Positions 9,875 to 19,356 of a DNA stretch of 64,000 nucleotides are shown in pieces. The DNA comes from Lautropia sp. (GTDB taxonomy: Bacteria > Pseudomonadota > Gammaproteobacteria > Burkholderiales > Burkholderiaceae_E): assembly GCA_030528325.1 (NCBI GenBank), contig JAUMZD010000010.1, positions 23,705 to 87,704 on the forward strand, in the 5' to 3' direction. A model generated the notes under the pieces. The model searched no databases and had not been told where the DNA came from. It worked only from the letters and a program-made list of their open reading frames with translations. How positions within the stretch are numbered: the first letter of the stretch is position 1; every line of letters starts with the position of its first letter. Both the position numbers and the translations under genes were made by a program.

Positions 9875-10267
9875 TCAATCCAATCGGATTCGGGACAGTT
9901 CACGCCGATCACGCTTGGAAGGGCGGCCGTGCATGCCTGCAGCGGGTTCTCGTTCGAAGCGGCGACGCTCGGCGGCCGCCAGGCGTGCAGCTTCGGATTC
10001 GGGGGTCTCTTTATACAACGTCTGGGCCACCGGTGCGGGACCTCTGACGCCAGACAGCCCCATCACCCGAACTTCCCGTTGTACGTCACCGACACGGATG
10101 CGAACCAACTCCTCCCCCTTGAGCAGGCGTGCTACCTTGACGCGCTCCCCATCCACCAGCACCCGGCCATTTTCCACGGCCTGCTGCGCGAGGGAGCGGG
10201 TCTTGAAAAAGCGGGCCGCCCACAACCATTTGTCGATACGCACGGGCGGCGACGCGATATCAGCCAT
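9875..10267 (-). CDS. hslR: Hsp15, S4-domain heat shock protein
   Basis: This is a 130-residue protein with an N-terminal S4 RNA-binding domain (about residues 9-65: RIDKWLWAARFFKTRSLAQQ and VLVDGERVK) and a basic Arg-rich tail (RDRRELSRIRLD). Hsp15 binds free 50S subunits carrying a nascent chain and helps recycle stalled complexes after heat shock. The length is typical. It starts 2 bases after the apt stop codon, so the two genes are almost certainly co-transcribed. Confidence 0.92.
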   Translation of the reverse strand: MADIASPPVRIDKWLWAARFFKTRSLAQQAVENGRVLVDGERVKVARLLKGEELVRIRVGDVQREVRVMGLSGVRGPAPVAQTLYKETPESEAARLAAAERRRFEREPAAGMHGRPSKRDRRELSRIRLD

Positions 10268-10269
10268 CG

Positions 10270-10815
10270 TCAGGCTTCCGTGTCCGAAAAGCGGGCCAGC
10301 GTGAAGCTGTTGACACCGGCCTCACGCAGGCGGTTGGCCCCGCCCAGCTCATACAGATCGACGATGGCGGCGGCCTCCAGCACATCAGCACCCAGTTTAC
10401 GCAACAGCTCGACAGCGGCGAGCATGGTTCCCCCCGTGGCGATCAGGTCATCGACGACCAGCACCCGGTCACCGGGCCTGGTGGCATCGACATGCAGCTC
10501 GACCGTGGCGGAACCATACTCCAGCTCATACGATGCCGAGACCGTCTCGAAGGGCAGCTTGCCCTGCTTGCGGATGGGCACGAAGCCAACACCCAGCTGA
10601 TGGGCGATGAGCGGGCCGATGATGAAGCCCCGGGCGTCGATACCGGCCACCAGCGTGACACCCGCCTCACGATAGCGATCGACGAATATCCGGGTCATGG
10701 TTCGCAACAGGCGCGGATCCTGCAGCAACGGCGTGATGTCACGGAACATCACGCCAGCCTTCGGCCAGTCGGGAATGGTACGGATATGTCGCTTCAGCTC
10801 TTCGAGTTCAGTCAT
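10270..10815 (-). CDS. apt: Adenine phosphoribosyltransferase
   Basis: Apt converts adenine and PRPP to AMP in purine salvage. The 181-residue product has the family hallmarks: [16 protein letters not shown] near the N-terminus, GIDARGFI, the RKQGKLP loop, and the PRPP-binding motif [14 protein letters not shown] at about residues 125-138. The start at 10815 ([11 protein letters not shown]) gives the usual length. The longer frame upstream runs through a dispersed repeat and encodes nothing family-like. It is tightly linked to hslR downstream. Confidence 0.96.
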   Translation of the reverse strand: MTELEELKRHIRTIPDWPKAGVMFRDITPLLQDPRLLRTMTRIFVDRYREAGVTLVAGIDARGFIIGPLIAHQLGVGFVPIRKQGKLPFETVSASYELEYGSATVELHVDATRPGDRVLVVDDLIATGGTMLAAVELLRKLGADVLEAAAIVDLYELGGANRLREAGVNSFTLARFSDTEA

Positions 10816-10900
10816 GTCGGTCAGCGGAGGTTGGGCGGCGGCCACCCTGACGGGCAGGGAGACACTTTCATAATGATACCGTCGAACCCGGGCGCTCCCG

Positions 10901-10942
10901 AGGCGCTTGGGCGGCAGGAAAGTCGCGGGCTGCAAACCGGCC
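10901..10942 (+). repeat. Dispersed repeat, single arm (copy B)
   Basis: AGGCGCTTGGGCGGCAGG is followed by AAAGTCGCGGGCTGCAAACC and GGCC, nearly identical to the right arm (reverse complement) of the complete element at 54780-54948 and to copy A. It lies between apt and the stop codon of the amidase-like gene, ending 11 bases from that stop. Confidence 0.8.
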
Positions 10943-10952
10943 ACGCAGGCGA

Positions 10953-12434
10953 TCAAACCTCCGGCCACGGCTCCGGCTCGGGCCGCATGATTTCCAGTGT
11001 GCGCGACAGGCGCAGCACGCCCAGATCATCGAAACGATGGCCGACGACCTGCAGCCCTACCGGCAGCCCCTGATCCGTATGCGTCCAGTTGACGGTGGCC
11101 GCCGGGTGCTCGCTCAGGTTCCAGAGGGCGGTGTAACCGATATGCGGCAGACCATCCTGCGGCCTGCCGGTGGGCGACAACGCCTCGGCCGCATAGGGCA
11201 GCACGGGCACGGTGGGCATCAGCACGAAGTCATAGCCATGCATGGCCTGACTGACCGAGGCCCGCACGGCCGTGATGCTCTGCCAGGCCCGCATCACATC
11301 CAGCCCGCTGAGCTTCGAGGCCCTCCCACGGCGCCAGGCGTCGACGAAAGCCTGGGCGGCACCGACTGCACCAGCACCAGCACCACCACCAGCCGCCGAG
11401 GCCGCGGCCAGGCCATCATGACCGGGGCTGGCTGACGGAGCGGAGGCCGGTGCTGCCCACCCGTCGCCAGCGTGGGACACACCGGCAGGCGAGTGGCCGG
11501 CCATCGCATCGGCATGGGCCATCGCTTCCCAGAACTGTTGAACCTCGTCGAAAAGCGCCGGCGAGATGAAGGAGTCGATCATGTCGACGGCAGCCCCAGC
11601 CATCTGCAGGGCACGTGCAGCCACCTGCAGGTACTTCTGGATCGCCGGAGCCAGCGGCAGTCCCAGCCCCAGATCCGTGATGACGGCGATGCTGAGCGAT
11701 TTGGGACTGAGCCCATCGACCTGCATCCGGTATTCGGTCGCATCGGCCGGCAGCGCCATGAAGTCACGCTCGTCGGGCCGTGACAGGATGTTCATCAGCG
11801 CCGCCGTGTCGTGAATGTGGCGGCTGATGATGCCCGCGACCCGGCCCGGCGCCGGAGCCGCGATGGGCACGCGCCCCATGCTCGGCTTGAAGCCGACCAC
11901 GCCACAGAAGGCCGCCGGCAGACGCACCGAGCCGAATCGGTCATAAGCCACATGCAGCGGCGCATAACCCGCCGCACAGGCCGCCGCCGCCCCTGCCGAC
12001 GATCCCCCCGTCGAGGCCGAGGGCTGCCACGGATTGCGCACGAGGCGTCCATCGGCCGTCAGCCCAGCCGCCAGCGTGTCGTCGGCCGACATCACGGTCG
12101 TGCCGATGATCGGACAGCCCGCCTCATGAAGCCTCGCCACCACCGGCGAGGCCGGCTCGTTCGCTTCGGCACTGCTGCCCAGCGGGACATCTTCCCGCAG
12201 CGTGACCGGCACCCCGTCGAGCGGGGACAGCGGCGAGCGGCGCTGCCATCGTTTCTCGGAGGCCTGCGCCGTTTCGAGAGCAGCCTCACGACAGAGATGG
12301 CGCATGGCACCGAGCCGCGGCTCGGTGGCCTCGATGTGCTCGAAGACCGCCTTGAGCAGCTCGACCGGCGAAAGCCGCCCATTGGTATAGGCTGCTGCCA
12401 GCGCCTCGGCACTGGCGCCCATCCATTCCTTCAT
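10953..12434 (-). CDS. Amidase-signature family protein, catalytic Lys replaced
   Basis: This is a 494-residue amidase-signature protein related to GatA and other Ser-cisSer-Lys amidases. The Gly/Ser-rich signature STGGSSAG (141-148, cis-Ser about 145) and the nucleophile Ser about 169 in [12 protein letters not shown] are present, followed by [12 protein letters not shown]. The first triad residue is not: the motif usually read as GVPVAVKD is GVPVTLRED, with Arg80 (codon CGG) where the essential Lys belongs. A low-complexity Ala/Gly/Ser-rich insertion lies at about residues 345-375. The start at 12434 (MKEWMGAS) gives a family-like N-terminus. The substrate is unknown, and activity is doubtful. 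Confidence 0.8.
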   Translation of the reverse strand: MKEWMGASAEALAAAYTNGRLSPVELLKAVFEHIEATEPRLGAMRHLCREAALETAQASEKRWQRRSPLSPLDGVPVTLREDVPLGSSAEANEPASPVVARLHEAGCPIIGTTVMSADDTLAAGLTADGRLVRNPWQPSASTGGSSAGAAAACAAGYAPLHVAYDRFGSVRLPAAFCGVVGFKPSMGRVPIAAPAPGRVAGIISRHIHDTAALMNILSRPDERDFMALPADATEYRMQVDGLSPKSLSIAVITDLGLGLPLAPAIQKYLQVAARALQMAGAAVDMIDSFISPALFDEVQQFWEAMAHADAMAGHSPAGVSHAGDGWAAPASAPSASPGHDGLAAASAAGGGAGAGAVGAAQAFVDAWRRGRASKLSGLDVMRAWQSITAVRASVSQAMHGYDFVLMPTVPVLPYAAEALSPTGRPQDGLPHIGYTALWNLSEHPAATVNWTHTDQGLPVGLQVVGHRFDDLGVLRLSRTLEIMRPEPEPWPEV

Positions 12435-12593
12435 GATCTTTCCCCCCGAATCACACACGGGGACATCGCGTGACAGAATGCACAATCCCCCTCGGTTCAT
12501 CACTATAGAAACTGGGGGGCGAGGGTCAATGACTTCAGGGGAAGCGGCCGACCGGCGCGGGACGGGGGCCGATCGGCGTGGGCAGGCGATGGG

Positions 12594-13760
12594 TCAGACG
12601 CCTTGCTCACCCGGGGGCCAGGCCCCCGCGGCCACCCGCTGCTGATACCAGCGGTGCATGGCAGCGTCCTCGACGGCGTACTCACCACGGGCCGATTTCC
12701 AGACAAGCGAAGGGCTGCGCTGACGAAGCGCATCGAGTGCGCCCTGAACCTTCTGCGCGGACACCCTGGCACCCGTCATCTGTTCATAGAAGCGCAAGGC
12801 CTCGGCATCGTAGGGACGAAAGCGCTGGGTCTGTGCCAGCAGCCGCCAGAGAACGGCCTGTTGCAAAGGCGGCAGGCTCAGATACTCCGACGCCATCTGC
12901 GCCTCGTCATCGGCCTGGCGCTGACGTGCAGCCTGACACACCGCCGATTCAAAACGCCCATCATGATCCGAAAACGGACTGAGTGCCTCGCCGAGGGCAG
13001 CCATGAGAAATTGCGGGCGCTGGCCGAAGTCCTCGAAGGCACTGAGCAATGCCGCCTGGTCGACGGGCTTCAGGGACGGATGCCGTTGCTCGATCAACTC
13101 GGCCAGATGGCGGATGAAATCGCTCCCCAACGCCGGCATCCGCTGCACCTGGGAGCCATAAAAAGGGGCGCTGTTGCTGTTGACGAGTCGTAACAGCTTG
13201 TCGCGATCCGAGCCTGACATGATCAGCATCAACTGGATATCGCCCGGTGCGTTGAGCTGATCCCGGGCCGATTTCAATGCGGCCATGACACTTTCACCGG
13301 CTTCGCTGGTCAGCGCGTGCTGTGCTTCGTCGATGATCAGCACGACGGGCTTGCCGGCGGCCTGCTTCAGGGCCCGAAGCGCATCGGTCAGCGTGGCACC
13401 ATCGGGTCTGCCGATGTTGCGCGTGTCGAAGCTGATGGCCCCCGCAACCTGAATGTTCTCGACCCCCACTTTCTTGACCGCCTTGGCGATGATGCCAAGA
13501 TGCTGATCAAGCGCAGAACCGATTGCATCGGCAATCAGCTCACCCGGATCCCGACGTGGATCGGCCCACAGATCGACATAGACGACGACCAGGCCCTGAC
13601 GTTCCAGTTCCGGCTTCAGGTCACGCTGCAGGAAGGTGGACTTGCCGGTGCGACGGGGTGCCGCCAGAAACAGGCCATTGTGCGCGTCGCCCAGCAGGGA
13701 TTTGCCCTGCAAGGCTTCGGCCACCTGCCGGGCCAGATCCGCTCTGGAAAAGTGCTTCAT
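12594..13760 (-). CDS. AAA/archaeal-type ATPase
   Basis: This is a 388-residue P-loop ATPase with Walker A (APRRTGKS, residues 34-41) and Walker B (VVLIIDEAQ, Asp144-Glu145), and a following S/N-type sensor region (LMLIMSGSDRDKL). The C-terminal 150 residues look like a helical/winged-helix domain. It resembles stand-alone ATPases of the archaeal ATPase/AAA_14-16 type. The role is unknown. The start at 13760 (MKHFSRADL) is preferred; an ATG 30 bases upstream lies inside an AT-rich dyad that looks like its operator. It sits downstream of aroB, where related genomes usually carry dgt, so it may be an acquired gene. Confidence 0.75.
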   Translation of the reverse strand: MKHFSRADLARQVAEALQGKSLLGDAHNGLFLAAPRRTGKSTFLQRDLKPELERQGLVVVYVDLWADPRRDPGELIADAIGSALDQHLGIIAKAVKKVGVENIQVAGAISFDTRNIGRPDGATLTDALRALKQAAGKPVVLIIDEAQHALTSEAGESVMAALKSARDQLNAPGDIQLMLIMSGSDRDKLLRLVNSNSAPFYGSQVQRMPALGSDFIRHLAELIEQRHPSLKPVDQAALLSAFEDFGQRPQFLMAALGEALSPFSDHDGRFESAVCQAARQRQADDEAQMASEYLSLPPLQQAVLWRLLAQTQRFRPYDAEALRFYEQMTGARVSAQKVQGALDALRQRSPSLVWKSARGEYAVEDAAMHRWYQQRVAAGAWPPGEQGV

Positions 13761-13772
13761 GCTTTTATCCGG

Positions 13773-13813
13773 AATTATCCAGAATTTCATAAATTATGAA
13801 TTTTCGGATAATT
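13773..13813. promoter_or_regulatory. AT-rich palindrome upstream of the ATPase gene
   Basis: The outer arms AATTATCC and GGATAATT are perfect inverted repeats. The inner arms GAATTTCATAA and TTATGAATTTTC pair with one mismatch. It lies 13-53 bases upstream of the ATPase start, in markedly AT-rich DNA within a GC-rich genome. It is a candidate promoter/operator, possibly autoregulatory. Confidence 0.55.
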
Positions 13814-13937
13814 TAGCATAATTGCTGGATCAGTCGGCGCCTGCCCCACGCCCGGCAGTCTCATCCATCACACCCCCGTCACACCTTTCGGAGAAAGCCA
13901 TGAAGCATGGGCGCCCGGGGAATGGATATGCCAGACA

Positions 13938-15020
13938 TCAGGCAGCCAGATGCGCCCCGATCACCTCGCGCACCATCGCTTCGTCGGCGCGGGCCGTCAT
14001 GGCGCGGCCCAGGCCATCCAGCACGACGAAGACGGGTGTGCCACGCTCGGCCTTCTTGTCGATCGCCATGTGCTTCAGGTAATCGTCCACGGGCCAGGCG
14101 GGAGCTGTGGTCGGCAGACCGGCCGAGCGGATGATCCCGTCCAGCCGGTCGGCGTCGCTGGCCGCAAGCCTGCCCAGCCGGACGGACAGGTCGGCCGCCA
14201 TCACCATGCCGGCCCCCACGGCCTCGCCATGCAGCCACTGGCCATAGCCGGCCCCGACCTCGATGGCATGGCCAAAGGTGTGACCAAAGTTCAGGTGAGC
14301 CCGCACGCCCGATTCGCGTTCATCGGCAGCGACGACAGCCGCCTTGATGCGGATCGAATCCAGGATGGCGGCCGTCATCGGCTCGGGGGCCAGCGCCAGC
14401 AACTCGGGCATGTCGCAGGCCACTCGATCCAGGTAGGCAGCATCGGCAATGGCGCCGTGCTTGATCACTTCGGCCAGCCCCGCCACCAGCTCCGGTTTCG
14501 GCAGGCTCCCGAGCGTGGCACCATCAGCGATGACGAGCCGGGGCTGGTGGAAGGCCCCGACCATGTTCTTGCCACGCGCATGGTTGATGGCGGTCTTTCC
14601 CCCCACCGAGGAATCGACCTGCGCGAGCAGGCTGGTCGGGATCTGGACGAAATCGATGCCACGCTGATAGGTGGCGGCGGCAAAGCCCACCAGATCCCCG
14701 ATGACCCCACCGCCGAGCGCCACGAGCAGACTCTTGCGGTCGAAGCGCGCCGCCAGCATCGCATCATGGATGCGATCGAGCTGCTGCCAGCATTTGGTGG
14801 CTTCACCGGCCGGCACGACGACGCGCGTCACCTGATGGGCCGTGGGCGCGAGCAGCGCCTCGACCTGATCACCATAGAGCGGATCGACGTTGGTGTCGCT
14901 GACGATGGCCACCGAACGGCCGGACGCCAGTCCGGCCAGCGCCGGGTTCTCATGCAGCAGGCCGAAGCCCACCTGAATGTCATAGCTGCGTTCGCCCAGC
15001 TCTACGCGCAGGATTTGCAT
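13938..15020 (-). CDS. aroB: 3-dehydroquinate synthase
   Basis: AroB converts DAHP to 3-dehydroquinate, the second step of the shikimate pathway, using NAD and a divalent metal. The 360-residue protein has the NAD-binding GGGVIGDLVGFAAATYQRG, the PTSLLAQVDSSVGGKTAIN substrate loop, and the metal-ligand segment HLNFGHTFGHAIE. The start at 15020 (MQILRVELGERSYDI) gives the standard N-terminus. It starts 4 bases after the aroK stop, consistent with an aroK-aroB operon downstream of the pil genes. Confidence 0.97.
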   Translation of the reverse strand: MQILRVELGERSYDIQVGFGLLHENPALAGLASGRSVAIVSDTNVDPLYGDQVEALLAPTAHQVTRVVVPAGEATKCWQQLDRIHDAMLAARFDRKSLLVALGGGVIGDLVGFAAATYQRGIDFVQIPTSLLAQVDSSVGGKTAINHARGKNMVGAFHQPRLVIADGATLGSLPKPELVAGLAEVIKHGAIADAAYLDRVACDMPELLALAPEPMTAAILDSIRIKAAVVAADERESGVRAHLNFGHTFGHAIEVGAGYGQWLHGEAVGAGMVMAADLSVRLGRLAASDADRLDGIIRSAGLPTTAPAWPVDDYLKHMAIDKKAERGTPVFVVLDGLGRAMTARADEAMVREVIGAHLAA

Positions 15021-15024
15021 GGTC

Positions 15025-15747
15025 TCAGTCTCGGGAGGAAGGGGATGGAGGATGAAAGGCGGCCAGTGGTTCGGCCGTCGCGGCAACGCCAGGCATCGCC
15101 GGCGAAGGCCGTGCCGTATCCTGCCCGGAGGGTCTGCCGCCGGCGCTGATCTGCGGCATGGCACAGACCGGGGGGGCCGCGATACCGGTCGACCTGCCCG
15201 GCGCCCGGCTGCGAGCCTGCGCCGGGACTGACGCTCCGTCCAGGTGCCGCACCACCTCATCGACGATCTGCTCGATCGGCTGGCGGCTGGTCGTTACGAT
15301 GTGAGTGGCCACTTCCCTGTACAGGCAGTCGCGCTCTTCGCAGAGCTTGTAGATCCGCTCGCGGGGATTGGCCGTGCGCAACAGCGGACGCTGACGATCC
15401 CGGCGCAGGCGCTGCCAGAGATCGCCCGGCGAGGCCTGCAGGTAGACGACCACGCCCCGGGACTTCAGCAGTTCGCGGTTGGCCGGTGACAGCACGACGC
15501 CACCGCCGGTGGCAAGCACCAGGCCGGGCTGGGCGGTCATCTCTTCGAGAAACTGGGACTCCCGGCGACGGAAGCCCTCTTCTCCCTCGACCGCGAAGAT
15601 GGTCTGCACACTGACGCCCAACCGTTCCTCGAGGGCTCGGTCGGCATCGACGAAGACACGATCGAGGCGTCTGGCCAGCCTCACCCCCACGGTGGACTTG
15701 CCGGCGCCCATCATGCCCACCAGAAAAATGGAAAAGGCGGCATTCAT
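15025..15747 (-). CDS. aroK: Shikimate kinase with C-terminal extension
   Basis: AroK phosphorylates shikimate in aromatic amino acid synthesis. The Walker A motif GMMGAGKST is at about residues 11-19, the shikimate-binding DADRALEERLG and the GGGVV loop follow, and the LID arginines are in RQRPLL. At 240 residues it is about 60 longer than usual. The extra C-terminal tail (from about residue 175) is Pro/Ala/Ser-rich and looks disordered. It lies between pilQ (154-base gap) and aroB (4-base gap), the order common in Burkholderiales. Confidence 0.95.
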   Translation of the reverse strand: MNAAFSIFLVGMMGAGKSTVGVRLARRLDRVFVDADRALEERLGVSVQTIFAVEGEEGFRRRESQFLEEMTAQPGLVLATGGGVVLSPANRELLKSRGVVVYLQASPGDLWQRLRRDRQRPLLRTANPRERIYKLCEERDCLYREVATHIVTTSRQPIEQIVDEVVRHLDGASVPAQARSRAPGRSTGIAAPPVCAMPQISAGGRPSGQDTARPSPAMPGVAATAEPLAAFHPPSPSSRD

Positions 15748-15901
15748 GCCGCCTTAAGTTACCAGAAAGCGCGGAGGACATGGCAGGCGTGCTTTCCCTG
15801 CCCGATGGTCTCCCGGCGGCCTTCCGATACGGACGCGCCTCACGCCCGGTGGCCGCCCCGGCCCGCCGGGATCACCCGCGACCGGGACGCCTGCCCGACG
15901 A

Positions 15902-18151
15902 TCAGCGCTGCACGACCGCGTCGTTGATGATGCGCGGTGTCAGGAACACCAGCAGCTCGTTGCGATCGTTGGTGCGCGTGTTGCTGCGGAACAGATGGCC
16001 CAGGATCGGGATGTCGCCGAGGAAGGGCACCTTGTCGGTGCGGTTGCGCTCGAACTGCTCGTAGATGCCCCCGATCACCACCGTGCCGCCATCCTCGACC
16101 AGCACCTGCGTCTTGACGTGGCGGGTATCGATCGCGAAGCCGGCCGAGGTCAGCTGGCCGACCGCATCCCGGTTCACGTCCACGTCCAGGATCACGTTGC
16201 CTTCGGGCGTGATCTGCGGCGTCACTTCCAGGCGCAGGTTGGCCTTGCGGAAGGAGACCGAGGTCGCCCCGCTGGAGGTGGCCGACTGGTACGGCAGCTC
16301 GGTACCCTGCTCGATGACGGCCGGCCGCTGGCTCGAGGTCAGCACCCGCGGGCTCGACACCACCTTGCCGCGCTGGTCGGCTTCGAGGGCCGACAGCTCG
16401 AGGTTGATGAAGCGCGACAGGCTGGAGCCGAAGAGGCTGATCGCCAGCGAGGCCGGGTTCGTGCCGGCGATGCCACCCGCCGGGAAGCTGAAGAAGTTGC
16501 TGTTCTCGGTCGCGGTGGCCTGCCCCAGACCGATCTCGGCATTCTGCAGATCCGAACCACGCTGCGAGGAAATGTCAGCCACGCCGGAGAGGTTGCCCGA
16601 AATGCTGCCGAAGCCCACCTTGCCCAGACCGCTGCCCGGCCCATAGACCGGCACGTTGTAGGCCGTCGTCTCGCCGGTCACCGGATCGGGGCGGCCAACC
16701 GTGCGATAGATCGTCGAACGGCGGTCATAGAAACCCAGCTTCGTACCCAGGTTGCGCGAGAAGCGGTCATCGGCCTCGACGATCCGGGCCTCGATCAGCA
16801 CCTGACGGATCGGGATGTCGATCTGGTTGATCAGCTGCCGAATCTCATCCAGACGCGAAGCCGTGTCCATCACGAACAGCTTGTTCGAGCGCGAGTCGGC
16901 CACCGCACTGCCGCGCTTGGACAGCAGCGTGGTCTTCTCGTCGGCCAGCATGTCACGAATGGCTTCCGCCGTCTGGTAGTTCAGCGTGAAGGTTTCGGTG
17001 CGCAGCTGTTCGATGTCGGCAATCTGCTGCCTGGCCTCGAGCGCCAGCTTTTCCTTCGTGGCCAGCTCCTCGCGCGGCGCGATCAGCACGACGTTGCCGT
17101 TCTTGCGCATGTCCAGACCGCGCGACTGCATGATGATGTCGAGCGCCTGATCCCAGGGCACGTCCTTCAGGCGCAGCGTGAGACGCCCCTGCACCGTGTC
17201 GCTGGTGACGATGTTCAGATTCGTGAAGTCGGCGATCACCTGCAGCAGCGCACGCACGTCGACGTTCTGGAAGTTCAGCGACAGACGCTCGCCACGGTAA
17301 CCCGGACGGCTGCCCTGCGTCAGCTTGTGCGGATCCTCCTGAATCGGCTTCACCTCGATCACGAACTGCGTGTCACTCTGATAGGCGCTGTGCTCCCACA
17401 GCCCTTGCGGTTCGATCAGCAGGCGGGTGTTGCCACCGTGCTGGGTGGCACGGATCACGCGCACCGGCGTGCCGAAGTCGGCCACGTCCAGCTGACGGCG
17501 CAGGTTCTCGGGCAGACGGGTGCCCTGGAACTCGACGAGAATGTTCTTGCCCTGCTGGCGGATGTCGACACCGGCACGATCATCCGACAGGTCGATGACC
17601 ACGCGGCCCTCGCCATCCTTGCCGCGACGGAAATCGATGTCCTTCAGCGAACGGCCGCTGACCATCTCGGCCTTCGTCCTGTTCATCAGCGGCAACGAGG
17701 TCTTCTGCTTGAAAGCAGCATTCTCGCTCTCGTTCCGGTGCAGCGACAGCACCAGATCATGTCCGTCGATCTCGGACTGGAAGCGCAGCGAGCGGTTCAT
17801 GTTCAACACCACACGCGCACGCTCACCACCCTGCACCACGTTCACGCTGCGCACATCGCCCCCGCTCAGCTCGACCAGACTGCGACCGATCCGGTTGTCC
17901 GTATCCTGAAAGTCCAGCGCGATCCGCGGCGGGTTCGCCAGCGTGAAACTGGGCGGCACCTCCGTCAGCGGCTGTGCCATCCGGATGCGGATCTGTGTCG
18001 AGGCTCCCTGTGGCGAGCCGATGATGGACTCGATCGAGTTGCCCACAGCCCAGGCCGGGCCGATGTTGGCGCCCAACCCGACAAGGGCTGCGGCGACGGA
18101 AGTTTTGAGAAAGCGCATGGCCGTTCTATTCCCAGGTCGTTGGTTCATCAT
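15902..18151 (-). CDS. pilQ: Type IV pilus secretin PilQ
   Basis: PilQ forms the outer-membrane secretin pore through which type IV pili pass. The 749-residue protein has an N-terminal signal peptide (MRFLKTSVAAALVGLG, ending near PAWA at about residue 35), AMIN domains at about 40-250, an STN/N0-N1 region (LSLNFQNVDVRALLQVIADFTNLNIV) at about 295-365, and the secretin domain at the C-terminus with VPFLGDIPILGHLFR. Its ATG overlaps the pilP stop by 4 bases. It is the last gene of pilMNOPQ. Confidence 0.96.
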   Translation of the reverse strand: MMNQRPGNRTAMRFLKTSVAAALVGLGANIGPAWAVGNSIESIIGSPQGASTQIRIRMAQPLTEVPPSFTLANPPRIALDFQDTDNRIGRSLVELSGGDVRSVNVVQGGERARVVLNMNRSLRFQSEIDGHDLVLSLHRNESENAAFKQKTSLPLMNRTKAEMVSGRSLKDIDFRRGKDGEGRVVIDLSDDRAGVDIRQQGKNILVEFQGTRLPENLRRQLDVADFGTPVRVIRATQHGGNTRLLIEPQGLWEHSAYQSDTQFVIEVKPIQEDPHKLTQGSRPGYRGERLSLNFQNVDVRALLQVIADFTNLNIVTSDTVQGRLTLRLKDVPWDQALDIIMQSRGLDMRKNGNVVLIAPREELATKEKLALEARQQIADIEQLRTETFTLNYQTAEAIRDMLADEKTTLLSKRGSAVADSRSNKLFVMDTASRLDEIRQLINQIDIPIRQVLIEARIVEADDRFSRNLGTKLGFYDRRSTIYRTVGRPDPVTGETTAYNVPVYGPGSGLGKVGFGSISGNLSGVADISSQRGSDLQNAEIGLGQATATENSNFFSFPAGGIAGTNPASLAISLFGSSLSRFINLELSALEADQRGKVVSSPRVLTSSQRPAVIEQGTELPYQSATSSGATSVSFRKANLRLEVTPQITPEGNVILDVDVNRDAVGQLTSAGFAIDTRHVKTQVLVEDGGTVVIGGIYEQFERNRTDKVPFLGDIPILGHLFRSNTRTNDRNELLVFLTPRIINDAVVQR

Positions 18152-18696
18152 TTGGACTCTTCCTGCAAGGAGATCAGCGTCTTCTGCTCGACCCAGTCGC
18201 CAGCCGCATCCCGCACCAGCTCCTTGATCCCCATTTCTGTTTCAGTAATGCTGACGATCTGACCGAAGTTCTGGCCGACGTAGTTGCCGACCTTCACCGG
18301 ATACACCGTGTCGCCCACGGCCAGCAGTGCCACCGGGCCGTTGCTCTGGTTGTTCAGGTGCCCAACCAGTTTGATGGTGTCGAGCGGGAAGCCTTCCAGC
18401 AGCTCGCGACGACGGTTCAGGTCGGGCTTCAGGCCCGTGCTGCTCCGGTCATTCAGGTTGGCCATCGCCACTTCGAGTTTCGTGTCGGAGAACGGGTCGT
18501 AATCCAGACGCGCCTCGTAGCGGAACGGCACGAACATCTTCGGTTCATCGAGCTTGCCCACCTGACGCGGCGTATTCGCGCGCGTCTGGGCCATCCAGTC
18601 CTGCACCTCTTCCAGATCCGGCGTGCATCCGGTCAGCCCGGCGCAGATCACCAGGATGCCCGTTGCCGGGACGAGGCGATTCATCGAGTTCTTCAT
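18148..18696 (-). CDS. pilP: Pilus assembly lipoprotein PilP
   Basis: PilP is an inner-membrane lipoprotein that links the PilN-PilO subcomplex to PilQ. The 182-residue protein has a lipobox (GLTGC, Cys about 24) followed by PDLEEVQDWM, and the C-terminal beta domain with VGNYVGQNFGQIVSI. The start at 18696 (MKNSMNRLV) places the signal peptide correctly. The start codon lies next to the pilO stop, and the 3' end overlaps pilQ, indicating translational coupling. Confidence 0.94.
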   Translation of the reverse strand: MKNSMNRLVPATGILVICAGLTGCTPDLEEVQDWMAQTRANTPRQVGKLDEPKMFVPFRYEARLDYDPFSDTKLEVAMANLNDRSSTGLKPDLNRRRELLEGFPLDTIKLVGHLNNQSNGPVALLAVGDTVYPVKVGNYVGQNFGQIVSITETEMGIKELVRDAAGDWVEQKTLISLQEESK

Positions 18697-18697
18697 C

Positions 18698-19345
18698 TCA
18701 TCTGCCTCCTGCGCGCGGCGCACTGGCCCTGTTCTGCTCTTCCTTGTCGAGATAGCGGAAGGTCTTGGCCGTGGCACTCATCTGCAGGCCTTTGCCGTCG
18801 CGCACCTTCTCGATCCGGATGTCATTCAGCGTCACGATCCGGGGAAGGTTCGCCAGATCACTGCTGAAGGCCGCCAGGTCATGAAACCCGCCCGTCACCT
18901 GAACCGAGATCGGCAGTTCGGCATAATGGCTCTTGAGCTGGACCGCGCCCGGCTTGAAGAGCTGCAGCTGCGCGCCCCGGCCCACACCGGCCTGGTTGAT
19001 GTCCGAGAGCAGCGCATCCATTTCCGCACGGCTTGGCAGCTGCTTCTCCAGCACACCGACGTACTGCTCGGCCAGCACCTTCTGGCGGCGAAGATCATCC
19101 AGATTCACGGCCTTGGCCACTTTCTTCGTGAATTCTTCGCGCAGGCTCACTTCCTGGCCCTTGTACATTGCCAGCTCCTCATCGAGCGAGCTCCAGTAGA
19201 AGAACCAGCCCAGCCCGAGCAGCACGGCCACGATGCCCGAGAGCAGCAGCACCTTGGGAAATACCGGCCACAACCCCGGATGACGGCCCTGCAAGCCCTC
19301 GAACTGACGCGACAGGCCGCTGAGATCGATGTTCACGTTTTTCAC
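18698..19345 (-). CDS. pilO: Pilus assembly protein PilO
   Basis: PilO is a bitopic inner-membrane protein that dimerises with PilN to form the alignment complex of the type IV pilus machine. The 215-residue product has a short cytoplasmic N-terminus, one membrane segment at about residues 32-52 (VLLLSGIVAVLLGLGWFFYW), a coiled-coil stretch, and a ferredoxin-like periplasmic domain. The start codon is GTG (MKNVNIDL). It lies 11 bases after pilN and directly precedes pilP. Confidence 0.94.
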   Translation of the reverse strand: MKNVNIDLSGLSRQFEGLQGRHPGLWPVFPKVLLLSGIVAVLLGLGWFFYWSSLDEELAMYKGQEVSLREEFTKKVAKAVNLDDLRRQKVLAEQYVGVLEKQLPSRAEMDALLSDINQAGVGRGAQLQLFKPGAVQLKSHYAELPISVQVTGGFHDLAAFSSDLANLPRIVTLNDIRIEKVRDGKGLQMSATAKTFRYLDKEEQNRASAPRAGGR

Positions 19346-19356
19346 GCGTCCGCTCC

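Noticed and set aside
15995..18262. A 755-codon open frame on the plus strand opposite pilQ
   Set aside because: It is the antisense shadow of a high-GC gene. pilQ has a signal peptide, family motifs and operon context, while the antisense product has no recognisable domain.
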